Assembly: GCA_002633025.1 (NCBI GenBank)
Contig: NMRB01000398.1
Location: 178,428-242,427, forward strand
Source of the DNA: Notospermus geniculatus
Lineage: Eukaryota > Nemertea > Pilidiophora > Heteronemertea > Lineidae
Reading direction: 5' to 3'
DNA length: 64,000 nt
In this document: piece after piece, positions 1-10,880 of the stretch
Layout: each line of letters starts with the position of its first letter
Numbering within the stretch: position 1 is the first letter of the stretch
The notes under the pieces: generated by a model
Databases searched by the model: none
Seen by the model: only the letters and a program-made list of their open reading frames with translations
Told to the model about the DNA's origin: nothing
Position numbers and translations under genes: made by a program

Positions 1-437
1 ACCCCTCTAATACATGTTTATGCAAGATATGAAGATGCTCGGTGAAATAATGAAGACCTGTGGCAGGTTCGTCACTTTTGTCGAACTTTGACCTCTATGA
101 CCTTGAAAAGTAGGTCAAATCAAAAACCCGTTATATATGTTATGTATTCTAATTAGATACACCTCTGATAAAAATTTGGAGATGATCCAGTCATTAGTTC
201 AGGAGTTATTACACTTTTTGTGTTTTTGGTTTTGGCCACCTGGAGGCCAAGCCAAGAATCAAATCGGACCGAAACTTGGTGTCGTAGGTCATCTGACCTA
301 GGGGTATATATGTACCAAGTTTCAGATCAATAGCTCCAGTGGTTACGAAACGTGCCCTGCTAACGGACCACGCCGGACGACGGACGACGACGGACGACGG
401 ACGCCGCAGGACGATAAAAGCTCACGAGTGAGCTAAA
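1..437 (+). repeat. Dispersed repeat ending in a GGACGACGGACG-type tail (left end cut by window)
   Basis: The stretch has gaccttga/aggtcaaa motifs, then a run of GACGGACG-like units at about 370-410, then 'agctcacgagtgagctaaaa'. This architecture resembles a dispersed repeat seen in many invertebrate genomes. I see no open reading frame of note. A similar GGACGGAC-rich tail occurs at 15029-15075. Confidence 0.5.
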
Positions 438-583
438 AATTCTCCCAAGCGTTTGCCTGCTAGAAGCAATTATATCCGACCCGTGTACATTTCCCTGTGC
501 ATGAAATGTGTACATTATTTTGCACTGAAGAATTCGGTACTTTCTAGTCTTTGAGTGCAAATGATGGGGTCCAAGGTCTGGGC

Positions 584-835
584 AGGGCTTTCAATTTCCA
601 GGTAGAACTACCGTTAAACGGTAGCGCCCAAATTAGCCGTGCCCAAAATTTTAAAAAATTGAATTTTTTTTTGAAAAAAAAAATTTTTTTTGAAAAAAAA
701 ATTATTTTTTTTTTTTCGTTTCGCCGTCTTACCATGCTTACAAGCATGATGGGAACGAAATCAATGACTTTTGCAATGATAGGGCCGATAAAGGGCCCGG
801 AGCTATCTCCGAAGTGGGCAGTGTAGTACTAAGGC
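584..835 (+). repeat. Dispersed repeat R1, plus copy
   Basis: Begins with agggctttcaatttccaggt, includes the self-complementary accgttaaacggt, a T/A-rich homopolymer block, and ends ctccgaagtgggcagtg...aaggcc. The same sequence occurs in reverse orientation at 7545-7784, so the pair brackets the last four INCENP exons present here. No coding potential. Confidence 0.8.
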
Positions 836-839
836 CAAG

Positions 840-1909
840 TAAAAAAAATTCCCGGTTTCTCATCAGCGCCCGCATCAAAATATTGCCGCCGCATCGAAAA
901 AAAATTTATTTTTTATTTCACAAAAAAGTTGAATAAACAGCCTGAAAGTTCAGCACACATCGTCAGTTGAAGTCTGTCTCACCTTAAGTTGGTAGTGATT
1001 CACTTTATGTTGACCTACAGGTGTCTTTTATCAACTTGCAGCAAGTTCCATGACTCAAACGATCGTCAGAGTGCCAGAATGATTGATGGGTCATAAAATC
1101 AAGTGGCACGCGGCTTGCTTTGATTTCCAAGACAAAGCTTTGATGTGAATGTGCAGTACTCGGATACTTGTGGAGCACATAGTAGGCCTATAATAAGTAG
1201 AGTTGAGGTGTAAACTCATCTGTGAATATTATCAAAGGCCTATGGAGGACTGATGTTAACCCTTGATGGTTGAAGATGGCAGAAGCTACATGTAAATGCA
1301 GATAATTAGTAATAGTAGTGTGACCTGCCAAGCATTTTAGCCTGCTCCACTGCTCTGAACCTGGAAAAAATGCTGATTCAAGAATTGAATAGAGTTGATA
1401 TGATTTTTTGAATAGGCCAAGGCCTACCCCTTAGCCTACTGTAGGTGGCCTACCATAGTCATACTAAAAAAAAAAAAANATCACACTCCGCGTCTGGCTC
1501 TTTTAGAGATTAACAGTCATGACGACCGCGTGATGGCAGCACGGGTCCTTCGGTTTTCTTAACCTCGTTTCCAGGTTGATAATATGGCGAGTGGTCCACG
1601 GTTGTCTGAGCGAACTATACCCCTGGGGACGAGGTTGGGTTTTTCCTGGGAGTAATTTCCGCGGGAATTATGAGTGAGAAAGCGTGGTGATTGGCTGGAG
1701 CCTAGTGGAGTGCCATCTAGTGGTGTTCACGGCTTTTACGCCCCAAAAGTGCCAGTGTGTAGGAGACTGGGACGTCGGATACACACTGGGGCCAAGTGTA
1801 ACCATAAATACACTTAATCGAGTTTAGTGTGCAAAATTTCACACACTAAAACGCTCAGTGGAATTTAAAGCAAGAAAAAGAATTCTGATAGGTTTCTAGG
1901 TGGACATAC
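840..1909. other. No gene recognised; candidate INCENP intron
   Basis: Lies downstream (minus sense) of the last INCENP exon visible. I find no exon with correct phase here, so the gene probably continues past base 1. Contains a poly-A run with one N near 1480 and otherwise unremarkable sequence. Confidence 0.4.
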
Positions 1910-4900
1910 CATGAGCATGTTCTTCATCAGAGCTGTCATCAACAAGTACCACAGAAACATCTGTCTTTTCGGACTTCCTTCGCTTGTTGCCTTCAGTAGC
2001 AGGTTCACCAGCTGCACCATCACTGCTACTATCAGCATGTTCTCTTTTCCTTGACTTTGTTCTGAAAATATATGCAGAGTTCTTCAACCACACCTTGTAC
2101 ATTTTTTCAAATTGCATATTTTGTACAACTGCATTAATGAGCTGTACTTCCACCTATCCCAAACCCACCAAAACCCAGGTTTCTTGTGCAAACACCTATT
2201 TTTTGCTGTGTCTAATAGACCCATGTTTGAAAACTCCATGTTTATTAGACCCGCCGAGCTCGCCGGGCCTAATTCGACACGGGTGTCACCCGGGCTTTTA
2301 GATTGGTGTAAGCGTAATAGACTCGGTACGACCAGTTAGCCTTTAGCTGGCAGCACACCAGGCGATATTGCAAGCGATTTGATCACCATCGATCTTCTCA
2401 CCAGCCACCGCAGACTAGGCAATATCAGTTTTGGTATTGTTTGATATTGGATAATCATCGCTGGTGAGAAGATTCCACACATCACTGTCCAGATAAACTC
2501 CCCCGGCAGTTTCTAACCGCTACCCACTACGTTATCCGCGCTTAGAAACTGCCATTGTTGACGCCAATCTCAACTTATGACCAACAGACGGCGCTCGCTG
2601 TCGATTCGGGGAATCCCCATTTGGAAATCTGCGCGATACTCGCCAGTAAAACGGACCAAAAAATGTCCAAAACGTGGGGGCAGACTAACAGGTGCGTGAC
2701 TACATTGCTCATATTTGCAAACGTCGTTGATCTTGTTGACTTTCCACTCGCGTAAAGTATGAATACACAGTGTACATTTTGTACACATATCATAGCCAAT
2801 CAGAAAGTGTTTTACTCCGGCGTCGGCTAAACCCGTGATAACGGCTCGTGATTGGATTTCTCGTCAAACAGCGCCATCTGTTGACTATAAGTCAGTTTTG
2901 GCGCCAATCATGCCAGTGTTTAGTGGGTCTATACCTACGGTCAACTAAACACTGGGGACATGGGGGACGAGTGCACTGTCCAGCGCACACCTGGTATCGT
3001 CAGCTGATTTTGCTCGTTGGCGATCAGATCACTTGTGATATCACCTGGGGTGCTGCCCACTTTAAAGCCCAACAGTATGCGTTAGGTTTTTTATCTCGCG
3101 ACGGCCGACGTAACCTTTGACCTTTAGGCAACGTCCAGTGTTCTCCAACTCCTATACCACGGGTACACACCGCCACACCAAATTTTTTGCCGCCAACCTA
3201 AACGCTGAAACAGACCTTCCCTGCCACACCAAAAAAATCTGCCGCCACACCAAAAATCTCCCTAGACGAAAGTAAACTTAACTCCCCAGTTACGCTCTGT
3301 CTGAAAGCAACCATACAGCGGGAACTGCATGCATACGACATTCTCGAAGATTGGCACGATGCTGCCACTGAGATCATCGGGATTCGGCAGTTTTCTGGCC
3401 GTATGAAAATGATATTTCTCGCAAAATTGGACTTGACCCCCAGACCCACTGCTGGAGCCCGGATACCGCCACACCAAATGTCAGAGAAGTTGGAGAACAC
3501 TGAACGTCGTATATGCATGCTTGATAATCCTGTTCAAATCTATCTATTTGAATGATCTAAGTTACCAAATAGGTATTGGGAGTGTGGCTACACAAAAAAG
3601 AATGAGTTGAAACATGTTACCTAACCTGATGAAGGGTTAGTGATGCTATAACAGCTAGTTGAACTTCTTAAGTGATGAAGATATGGCGGCCATTTTTGTA
3701 TCGACAAGGTATCAGTCCAGCCTTGCTATTACCACTGGCTGTATATAGGTTGGACAGGAGACCAGTCTTATCAAGATTGGGAGGGAGAAAGAGTCACCTA
3801 ATGCATACTGTTGGGCTTTAACAGGCCTTTCCATTTGACGGGCGCTAAAATGTGCATGCGCCTCCAAACAATAGAATTCTATTGTTTGCGAGGCGCATGC
3901 ACATTTTAGCGCCCGTCAAACGGAAAGGCCTGCTTTAACCATTGTAAAAGTCATGTGATACACACCTAGTAGTCCTACACTCTTGTGCATTATTCTCATA
4001 TTCAGGTAGCTCAGTCGTAGACTTAGTATGGCGAACCTTCGATCTTGTGACTCTGCGATTTTCACGCAGTGGCGAAAGGATACAGCGCTGTCACTGTTTG
4101 TCGATGTTGAGGAAGTGGCTTGCTGGCGGGATTTTGTCCTTGTTGATCTGCCAGGCAATTCAGCGGGAGCCGTGCGTGAAAAAACATTCTCATCAGAAGA
4201 AACAGATGAACAAGACGCCATCTGCCTGGTTTTTGTCCGCGTTGTGCGCTGCGGTGGTGGGGCCGGTGATTTCGTTGGAGTGTCTCTATTTGATTTTTTC
4301 AGTCGCAACTTTGAGCCTGGTTGCTTGGGCGAGTTGGGTACTGCAGCAGCACTGGTCGACAGCTGAAAGCGAAACATAGCTAAAAGATACAAATGTTAGT
4401 TTATCATACGCAGTAGAAAACGCACCAGACGGATTGAATGAATCAGAGATTTTCATCTGACTTAGAAGATATCTGTCTTGTGTAAGTCGGATAAAATCCA
4501 AGTTGTTCACAATTCCGACAAAAATCTGACTTCTGGCTTGAGGAAGGGCAAAACGGCCAAGATAGAAATGGACCCAAAACACCAGCCTCAATAAAAAAAA
4601 CATGGACTGAAGAGGAGTGAGGGCACGATTCGTCTTGCACGATTTTTAGAAGATGCTAGCCATTNGGGGGTCGGGAAGCAAGAAACGATAATTTTTTTAC
4701 CTGAGTTTCAAAGAGCGAGTTCACTTCCTTTCATGTACACATTCACGGTATTCCAAATGAAACCCACCCAACCCATGCCAGGCAGGCGTTCCCGCCGCCA
4801 AGCCCCAGGTGACCATGGTGACGCAGCACGCTGACCCTGATCAAGATTGTTTTATTGGGTGCTACACGTGGATTGACGATCTTGGGTGAACCATCGTGCG

Positions 4901-7900
4901 TACGTACGCACAGGGGGTTCCCAATGGTTGCGTACAGGTGCGTACAGGGGGGTGGGGTCTGAAAATTCTGGAAATTGTGCGTACGTAATAAACGGATGAC
5001 CCCTAGCCGAAAATCCGACTTGCACTACCCAACCTATGTATTATTTGACTGGAATAACGTTACGAAAAATCCGGACTTCTTGAAGTCATCCGAGATTGGT
5101 GATTTTTCCGACTTGCACGTCTCCAACTTAAGCGTTTTCTACTTTCTAAAGAGAACCACTTTTGAAAGTCTGCCACTTGTGACCTTTCCATGTTGATTAT
5201 ACAGACCAGAGGAGGACCCCGGACCCTCCTCCGGATTTGCTCTCTAGACTCAATCAAATTTTGCCCCCTAGGCCATAAAAGCTAGCTACACCCCTGTATT
5301 GAAAACAAAATTTCGAACTCTTTCTTAAAGGGGCTGTTCGTTTTCATCAATTTTGAGGAATCTGAGTTGTGATCCTTGAGGCTGCAAATTGCAGCGATTA
5401 TTCTGTACAGCACAACAAATAATCCCTGCAATTTTCAAGCGCATAGCTTTTTCCGTTTCCTCTAGTGACGAAAACGAACAAGATGACTTTCGCCTACTCA
5501 AACTCATCTTGCTCTTCTTCAGACCAGCTCGGATGGACAGCCTCTGACTTTTTGACTTCCGAACAGAGGATCTACGACCGCGGGACGTCTGCTGAGCGAG
5601 GCTGTTGCGGCTCATTGACTTTCTGACACAAGATGTCCGATCAGACGACTTTTGCATCGAGGACTTACGTTTTGCCGGCATTTTCTCGGCACTTAAAACT
5701 TGCTGGAGAATTCTAGATTTACATTTCGCTGCCTTTTCGTTTGATAAAGTCAACGTAGCTTTAGATGTGTACAAAACTGTTGGAGGAGTTTGGGGTACAT
5801 GCACAGTCACCGGTGTGCGAGAACCTTCCTCCGGCGACTTTAAATCCGCAATTGTTAAAGGAGAACCACTGCTTGGTGTACCATACTCACTATCTGAACA
5901 ATCAACCCTGGGTGTTTGAGACTGTTGCTGCAAACCAACTCGATCCATTTTCGGTGTGGCTTCATCCGATGAGCCCACCATTTTTTCATACGCTTTAGCC
6001 TGTTCCTTTACGTTCAGGGCAGCAAACCCAGGAATACACTGAGGGCTTTTTAGTGCAGGTTTAGAGGCAGATCTGGGTGTTAGTCTTAAACCAGTAAAAG
6101 CATCTGTGGGAGTGTTCTTTCCGTTTTCACAATTCAAGACCGGTTTTGGAGTCTTGGGAGTGGCCCGAGAAGTGTTTTCGACATCCTGAATAAGAGAAGC
6201 TGTCTTTGGTGTCTTTGGACTGGCTGTAGACCCTTGACTAAGAATGGTAAAGACTGTCTTTATAGGCGTTGCTGGTGGCTCAAACACTTCTTCAATGGTT
6301 TCCTCCATTTTCATTATATTCGAGATAGGGGCTGCCAGATCTTCTGAAACGTCTAATTTCTTCTGAACCTGATTACGAGAACTCCTGGTGGAGCGGGAAC
6401 TTCTAGAAGAGGCACTTCGAGAACCCCTTGTCGACCGAGTTGATCGTTTTGTTTCAGGAGCAGAAGCAGCTGAGTCCCCTGACTCACTGAGAACATCGCC
6501 GGCTCTGCGACTCCTTGTGTTCCTGAAAGTGACAACAGAATTCTCAAGTCATCCTAAAGACTACCTATCATTATCAAGATGACTCGTTGCCATTGTTCAG
6601 CCACATGTGATCACTAAAACTACAGTTCTGCCCCCAGGCACCCCCCCCNNNNCCCCCCCCTTGGATTCGCGCCTGAGGTGAGGGTCAATGGATGCTCGTA
6701 CCGGTACACACTGTGAACGTTACCAGTGGCTCTTTCTCAGCAAGACATAGAAGTAGGATTTGCCGAGGGCTAGCCTTAACTGATTTGCTCAACAATGCCA
6801 TTGTATCAGTGATTTCAGATTTGTCACCTTTTTGTTCATGCTCTGTCTAACTAAAGCCAATTTTTTTCAAGATGGATCTCTGGAAAAAATTATTAGACCA
6901 CCTCTGTTATTTCCACTTATTTCCAACAGGACCTAAACGTTTTATTGGCCCTTTTATGCCACGTTGTATTCCAGTTTCCTTATGAACCTGCAAAAAAGGG
7001 GCCTCTTTCATAAAGTGACCTTAAGCTTTGGTATCTTTAACCAAATGGAAAATGCATTGAGTTAATGGTACCATTAGCTCAAAGTCACTTTATGAAACAG
7101 GCCCCAGGACTTCAGTCGTAAAGCAGTCTGTAAAAGATGCTGCTCGAAGAATTTAGGTTTGATTAGAAGCAATTTGAAGTGGAGAGCTCCTTGCACAGTC
7201 ATGACAGTAAATGTATGTATGCACTTCATGTCCTTTCCTTTAGTCAGAACTTTTGACAAGGTCCTTCTAACAGCTTCATTGATTGTTTCTTCATCAATTT
7301 CTACATCAGGGTTTTCAATTTCCAGGATGAGGGCATACCAGGTATTTTCAAGAGGCCTATTTTGGGCGCATTTTTGCGCGGCCACGCCTGCCTTACGTGA
7401 TGGCTACAGATGATATAAAGACATCTTATAAAGAAAAAACAGCAAGATTCAGTGATGCTCACAAATAAAATATTTTCTCAGTTGTCCACAGTTTGTTTTC
7501 ACTTTCAGATGTTATTTCCAAAACAGACGTCGCCCTTAGATAAGGCCTACTGCCCACTTCGGAGCTAGATCCGGGCCCTTTACCCTATCATTGCAAAAAT
7601 CATTGATTTCGGTTCCTGTCATTCGACATATCGCCATGCTTGTGAGGCAGCAGAACGGAAAAAAATTCCAAAAAATTCAAAAAAAATTTTTTCAAAAATT
7701 TTTTTTTTCAAAAATTTTTTTTCAATTTTTTTATTTTGGGCGCTACCGTTTAACGGTAGTTCTACCTGGAAATTGAAAGCCCTGTACATTTATTTTAAAT
7801 ATTGTTTTGGTGAAGTTTGAGCAAAATGATCAACGCAATAAATCAGTACATGTACATACAGAATGATTGGCGAGTTTGTGGGACCTATTTTAATGGAAAA

Positions 7901-9164
7901 TGAGTGAGTCAACCAGAGGTGGTCCAATAATTTTTTTTGAGTTCAAGTGGTATACCTAGATTTTGGAGGTGGAGCTTCATCTTCCTCGTCATCTCCGCCA
8001 TCTGCGCTGTCTGTTCCTTCTCTGTATGTAGCTTTCCTTTTTTTACGGGCTCGTTTAGCTGAAGGCGTCTTCGGTAAAATTTGTATTTCTGCACTGAAAA
8101 ATTGAAGGAAAATTCCCTTACTAACTATGCTCACACAACTATGCAGCTATCATCAACTTACATGCATGTAAATTGTAACAGACCCCTCTCTTCACGGTAG
8201 ATCCAATAGCCCCTGTTCTAAATACCGGACAAACCCCACCTTTTATATTTGTCAGAGTTGTCGAATTAATCCTGACAAAATAACCAAAGGAATAATCGGT
8301 GGTATTTGGAATTTCACTGATGGTGCCGGTGCTGGTGACAGTACAGTGGAAAGTCATGGAATTTTCAGCTTCTATACATGTAGACTCTATCACTCCAAAA
8401 GAGTGCAGCACCTGACGGTAGTAGCGTCATGACATCACACACATCATTTTTGAACTCCATGACGTGACTCGAAAAATCACGTCATGACGTCGGGAAACAA
8501 TTCCATTTTTTTTCGTCTCACGTGCGGGACACATGCAATGGCGTGCGGGACATCATGATGCTACTACCGTCAGCAGGGTTCTCCACAGGGTTTGAAACAG
8601 ACCAGGCACTGGTGACGTCACACAGTTACTGATATCGGAAGCTACTGCCGCACGCGCGTCCTCAGCGGGGGGTCTGGGGCCTCAACCAGAAAAATTTGAA
8701 ATCTAGAAGCCCTGAAATGCGATTTCCCGGCATTTCAGAATGCAAATCTAGCTCCCGTCGGTGCTTGGAAAACCTCAGTGTTATTTAAAGTGAATAATTT
8801 TGACCGGACGGGGATTTTTTAGACCGGGCAGCGGATTTTTAGACCGGGCCCTGAGATCAATCCTGTGTTTTAGAACGGGCGCCGCGCCCGTTCTGTTACA
8901 CTAGTGGAGAACCCTGCGTCAGGTGCTGCACTCTTTTGGAATGATCGTCTATTAAAAAGTGAAGGTCTTGGGAATAGAAGATATCATATCGTACCTGGCA
9001 AAAGATTTTTTCACCTCAATCAGGATTTCGTTCAACCATGTCAAGTGTTCGTCGACGAGACTTTCGAACTCTTCACCTTTCTTTTTAACAAAGGCTTCAC
9101 CCTTCTCAGGGATGCCACTAATCGTTTTTAAAAGGCGACACTTTGGGTCTTCCATCCTCAAACT
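1910..9164 (-). CDS. INCENP: Inner centromere protein (INCENP), N-terminal part; C-terminus outside window
   Basis: INCENP scaffolds the chromosomal passenger complex (Aurora B, survivin, borealin) at centromeres and the midzone. Coding exons read on the minus strand, all with GT/AG: 9164-8995 (ATG at 9155, nine bases into the exon, so a 5' UTR intron exists), 8093-7956, 6522-5409, 4362-4037, 2061-1910. Phases agree at every junction, giving about 630 residues. Residues about 28-50 (LVDEHLTWLNEILIEVKKSF) resemble the survivin/borealin-binding N-terminal helix. Exon 2 carries ILPKTPSAKRARKKRKATY, matching the vertebrate MPKTPSQKxxRKKRR-type motif. The third exon is Ser/Arg-rich with many S/T-P sites (TPKTPK, SPKTPKT) typical of CDK targets. 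The coiled coil and the Aurora-activating IN-box are not in the window. The 5409 donor (gtacag) is weak but is the one that keeps phase. Introns are packed with MITEs. Confidence 0.8.
3136..3502. mobile_element. hAT-like nonautonomous element, 6-bp TSD aacgtc
   Basis: Termini CAGTGTTCTCCAAC and GTTGGAGAACACTG are inverted. The flanks aacgtc (3130-3135 and 3503-3508) are an exact 6-bp target-site duplication. 367 bp, no transposase. It sits in an INCENP intron and contains repeated 'gccgccacacca' motifs near both ends. Confidence 0.8.
3822..3932. mobile_element. 111-bp near-perfect palindromic MITE, 6-bp TSD ctttaa
   Basis: The two arms run from caggcctttcc to ggaaaggcctg and are complementary almost throughout, centred on 'atagaattctat'. 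Exact 6-bp duplication ctttaa at 3816-3821 and 3933-3938. It would form a long hairpin; located in an INCENP intron. Confidence 0.85.
5204..5297 (+). repeat. Fragment of repeat R2 (ends ...aggccataaaagctagctac..cccctg)
   Basis: Shares 'ctctagactca', 'ttttgccccctaggccata' and 'gctacacccctg' with 34478-34731 and with the element nested in 58427-58779. Only the right-hand end is present. Confidence 0.6.
6998..7105. mobile_element. Short palindromic MITE
   Basis: Inverted ends ggggcctctttcataaagtg and cactttatgaaacaggcccc, about 108 bp, in an INCENP intron. The termini resemble the 'gggcc..ttcataaag' ends of the larger element at 60800-61199. Confidence 0.7.
7135..7385 (-). other. Unidentified coding-like fragment inside an INCENP intron
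   Basis: The minus strand keeps one frame open for about 100 codons, with protein-like composition, for example ENTWYALILEIENPDVEI followed by DEETINEAVRRTLSKVLTKG. The frame runs into the MITE at 6998-7105. I do not recognise the family. Its phase does not suit INCENP splicing obviously, so it may be a captured gene fragment, a transposon remnant, or a cassette exon. Confidence 0.3.
7545..7784 (-). repeat. Dispersed repeat R1, minus copy
   Basis: Reverse-complement relative of 584-835: aaggcctactgcccacttcg at one end, tttcaatttccaggtagaac (read on minus) at the other, with the same AT homopolymer core. Located in the intron between INCENP exons 8093-7956 and 6522-5409. Confidence 0.8.
8389..8944. 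mobile_element. Palindromic element interrupted by a hAT-like insertion
   Basis: Left end atcactccaaaagagtgcag continues to 'cacctgacggtagtagc'. The matching right arm is split: 'gctactaccgtcag' at 8560-8573 and 'cgtcaggtgctgcactcttt' from 8917. Removing 8574-8916 and one copy of cgtcag restores a continuous inverted repeat. Lies in the first coding intron of INCENP. Confidence 0.8.
8574..8916. mobile_element. hAT-like nonautonomous element, 6-bp TSD cgtcag
   Basis: Ends CAGGGTTCTCCAC and GTGGAGAACCCTG, flanked by exact 6-bp repeats cgtcag (8568-8573 and 8917-8922). 343 bp, no transposase ORF. Inserted inside the palindromic element 8389-8944. Confidence 0.85.
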
Positions 9165-9210
9165 CTGAAAGAGAACAGTCTTGGTATTTAATAAAACAGT
9201 CAAGTTGATG

Positions 9211-9412
9211 AGGTACCGGCAAAACTAATATGCGACATGGCGCTGATTGTCAACCAGGTCAGAACTGTGTCATGTAAAGTGAGGCTAACATTGTTTTCCA
9301 ATTAATTCTGAATGGCACACCCTGTTTCTAGGCCAAAATTACTAAAAATAAAACATTGCACTCAGTTTCTAATTTTACTTTTCTATGGTTCCTGCTCTAG
9401 CGAATGGGAATG
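9211..9412 (+). repeat. Partial copy of the repeat at 38817-39246
   Basis: Shares the 'taccggcaaa', 'gtgaggctaac', 'ccaattaattctgaat' and 'gcacaccctgttt' blocks with 38817-39000 in the same order. It is cut by the element beginning at 9413, just upstream of the INCENP start. Confidence 0.75.
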
Positions 9413-9727
9413 CAGTGCTCGACAAATCGGATTTTTGCTCTCTTGCCAACGGGCAACCTCAAAGTAAATTCTGCTTCCCCAGACCAAATTGTCACTTGCC
9501 CGATAGTTATACAGTAAACATCGCGTAAGTCGGATGCAAGTGGGCCAGCAAATTTTGTCCAACTTAGAGAAAATCCGCCTTATGTGTAAGTCGGATTTTC
9601 TCTGACTTACGTGTAAGTCCGATTTTTATCCGACTTAGACGTACAAGTCGGAGAAAATCTGACTTGTGCGACATTGGTAATGAACTCCAGAATTGCCAAA
9701 AAGATCGGGACCATATCATGGGATGGT

Positions 9728-9831
9728 GCACACTTAAGGCTACCTGCTCTTAGGGCCCTCTAAAACTATTGTGTTGGGAACAACAAAAATAGATTAAGAG
9801 GACACTAAGAGTATAGCCCTAAGTGTGCTTC
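9728..9831. mobile_element. Short MITE nested inside 9512-10313
   Basis: Inverted ends of about 24 bases: gcacacttaaggcta.. at left, ..tatagccctaagtgtgc at right, with 'ctcttag' and 'ctaagag' continuing the pairing inward. The exact target duplication is unclear. Confidence 0.6.
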
Positions 9832-10061
9832 ATGAATAAAGCCCCTGCTTACTTGTCGATCTTGATGGCACATTTCTTCTCAGATACGCGACAGCTGACG
9901 GAAATTGCCGATCATAGTCAACGGAAAAGTGTTCCTCTCGGCAGTTTCAAATGCATTTGTCCAATGTTGTGAATGTGTGTATTAGATGTGTGCACAGCCT
10001 ATGCTCATCCGACTTATGTGACAAGATTTTAATGGAAATGTATTACATTGGGACTCAAATT

Positions 10062-10201
10062 TTCATCCGACTTACAGAATCCGACTTACAGAATCCGACT
10101 TACAGAATCCGACTTACAGAATCCGACTTACAGAATCCGACTTACAGAATCCGACTTACAGAATCCGACTTACAGAATCCGACTTACAGAATCCGAGTTA
10201 T
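10062..10201 (+). repeat. 14-bp tandem repeat, about nine units
   Basis: The unit atccgacttacaga repeats head to tail almost without change. The unit matches the 'tccgactta' sequence in the terminus of the enclosing pogo-like element, so it probably expanded from that element's own end. Confidence 0.9.
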
Positions 10202-10880
10202 GCGATGATTTAATTTAATGGAATTAACATTGGAAAAAATCGGGACCTTGGGAGGTCATCCGAGTTATGTGATTATCCGAGTTATTCAACTCCGACTTAC
10301 GCGATGTTTACTGTATTTCTATTCTATTGAAAGATATGTTTTATTTCGGTACTTGCCCACGGACAAGTGCTCAATGACTTCGAGCTTGCCCAGGAGTTTT
10401 TCTGATGGTCCCGGGCAACCAATTTGTCGAGCACTGGGAATGGCGTGTCCAGACCAATCAGAATCCGTTTTACTCACGTACCGGTAATATGACGATGGAA
10501 AGCGCTGAGAGTCTAAGAATTCTCATATTCTAAAAATAGTCACCGCGTGACGTCAGTGTCCCTAAAATTAGCGACCGTCGCTATTCTAGGGGACGAACAG
10601 CAGCGCCGTCGCTAGATCTAGAGTGTGTTACGATAAATTATCGCTGGATGAGGCATGTCCTCAATAGACCCCAATTACATGGCGTCATTTTTGTTGCCGT
10701 AGCAGAAAACGCCGCTATCAACAAAGTTGGATATCAAAACCAACATTTGTGCAGAGAATTAGAGTGGTTCAGGATGCCTGTGCTTGGAAATTGAAGTTTG
10801 AATCGGTGAATTTCAACCTGAGTCTCGGCTCCTTCGCTGGCGAGAGTACATAGACTCAGCATCTGTACATCATTGACGTC

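Larger units (their letters stand above)
9512..10313. mobile_element. Pogo/Tigger-like element (TA target), nested in 9413-10436
   Basis: Termini CAGTAAACATCGCGTAAGTC and GACTTACGCGATGTTTACTG, flanked by TA on both sides (9510-9511, 10314-10315). Such ends and TA duplication are typical of the Tc1/mariner-pogo group. No transposase is present; the interior holds a further MITE and a 14-bp satellite. Confidence 0.8.
9413..10436. mobile_element. hAT-like element, 6-bp TSD ggaatg, carrying a nested pogo-like element
   Basis: Inverted ends CAGTGCTCGACAAAT and ATTTGTCGAGCACTG with exact flanking ggaatg (9407-9412, 10437-10442). Its own body is short: 'gccaacgggcaacctc' on the left and 'cccgggcaacc' on the right. 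Most of its 1024 bp is the nested element 9512-10313. Confidence 0.85.

Noticed and set aside
10062-10201. CRISPR-like array
   Set aside because: The 14-bp units are contiguous with no spacers, and the genome is animal.
9951-10208. ORF with repeating residues
   Set aside because: Produced by the 14-bp satellite inside a transposon.
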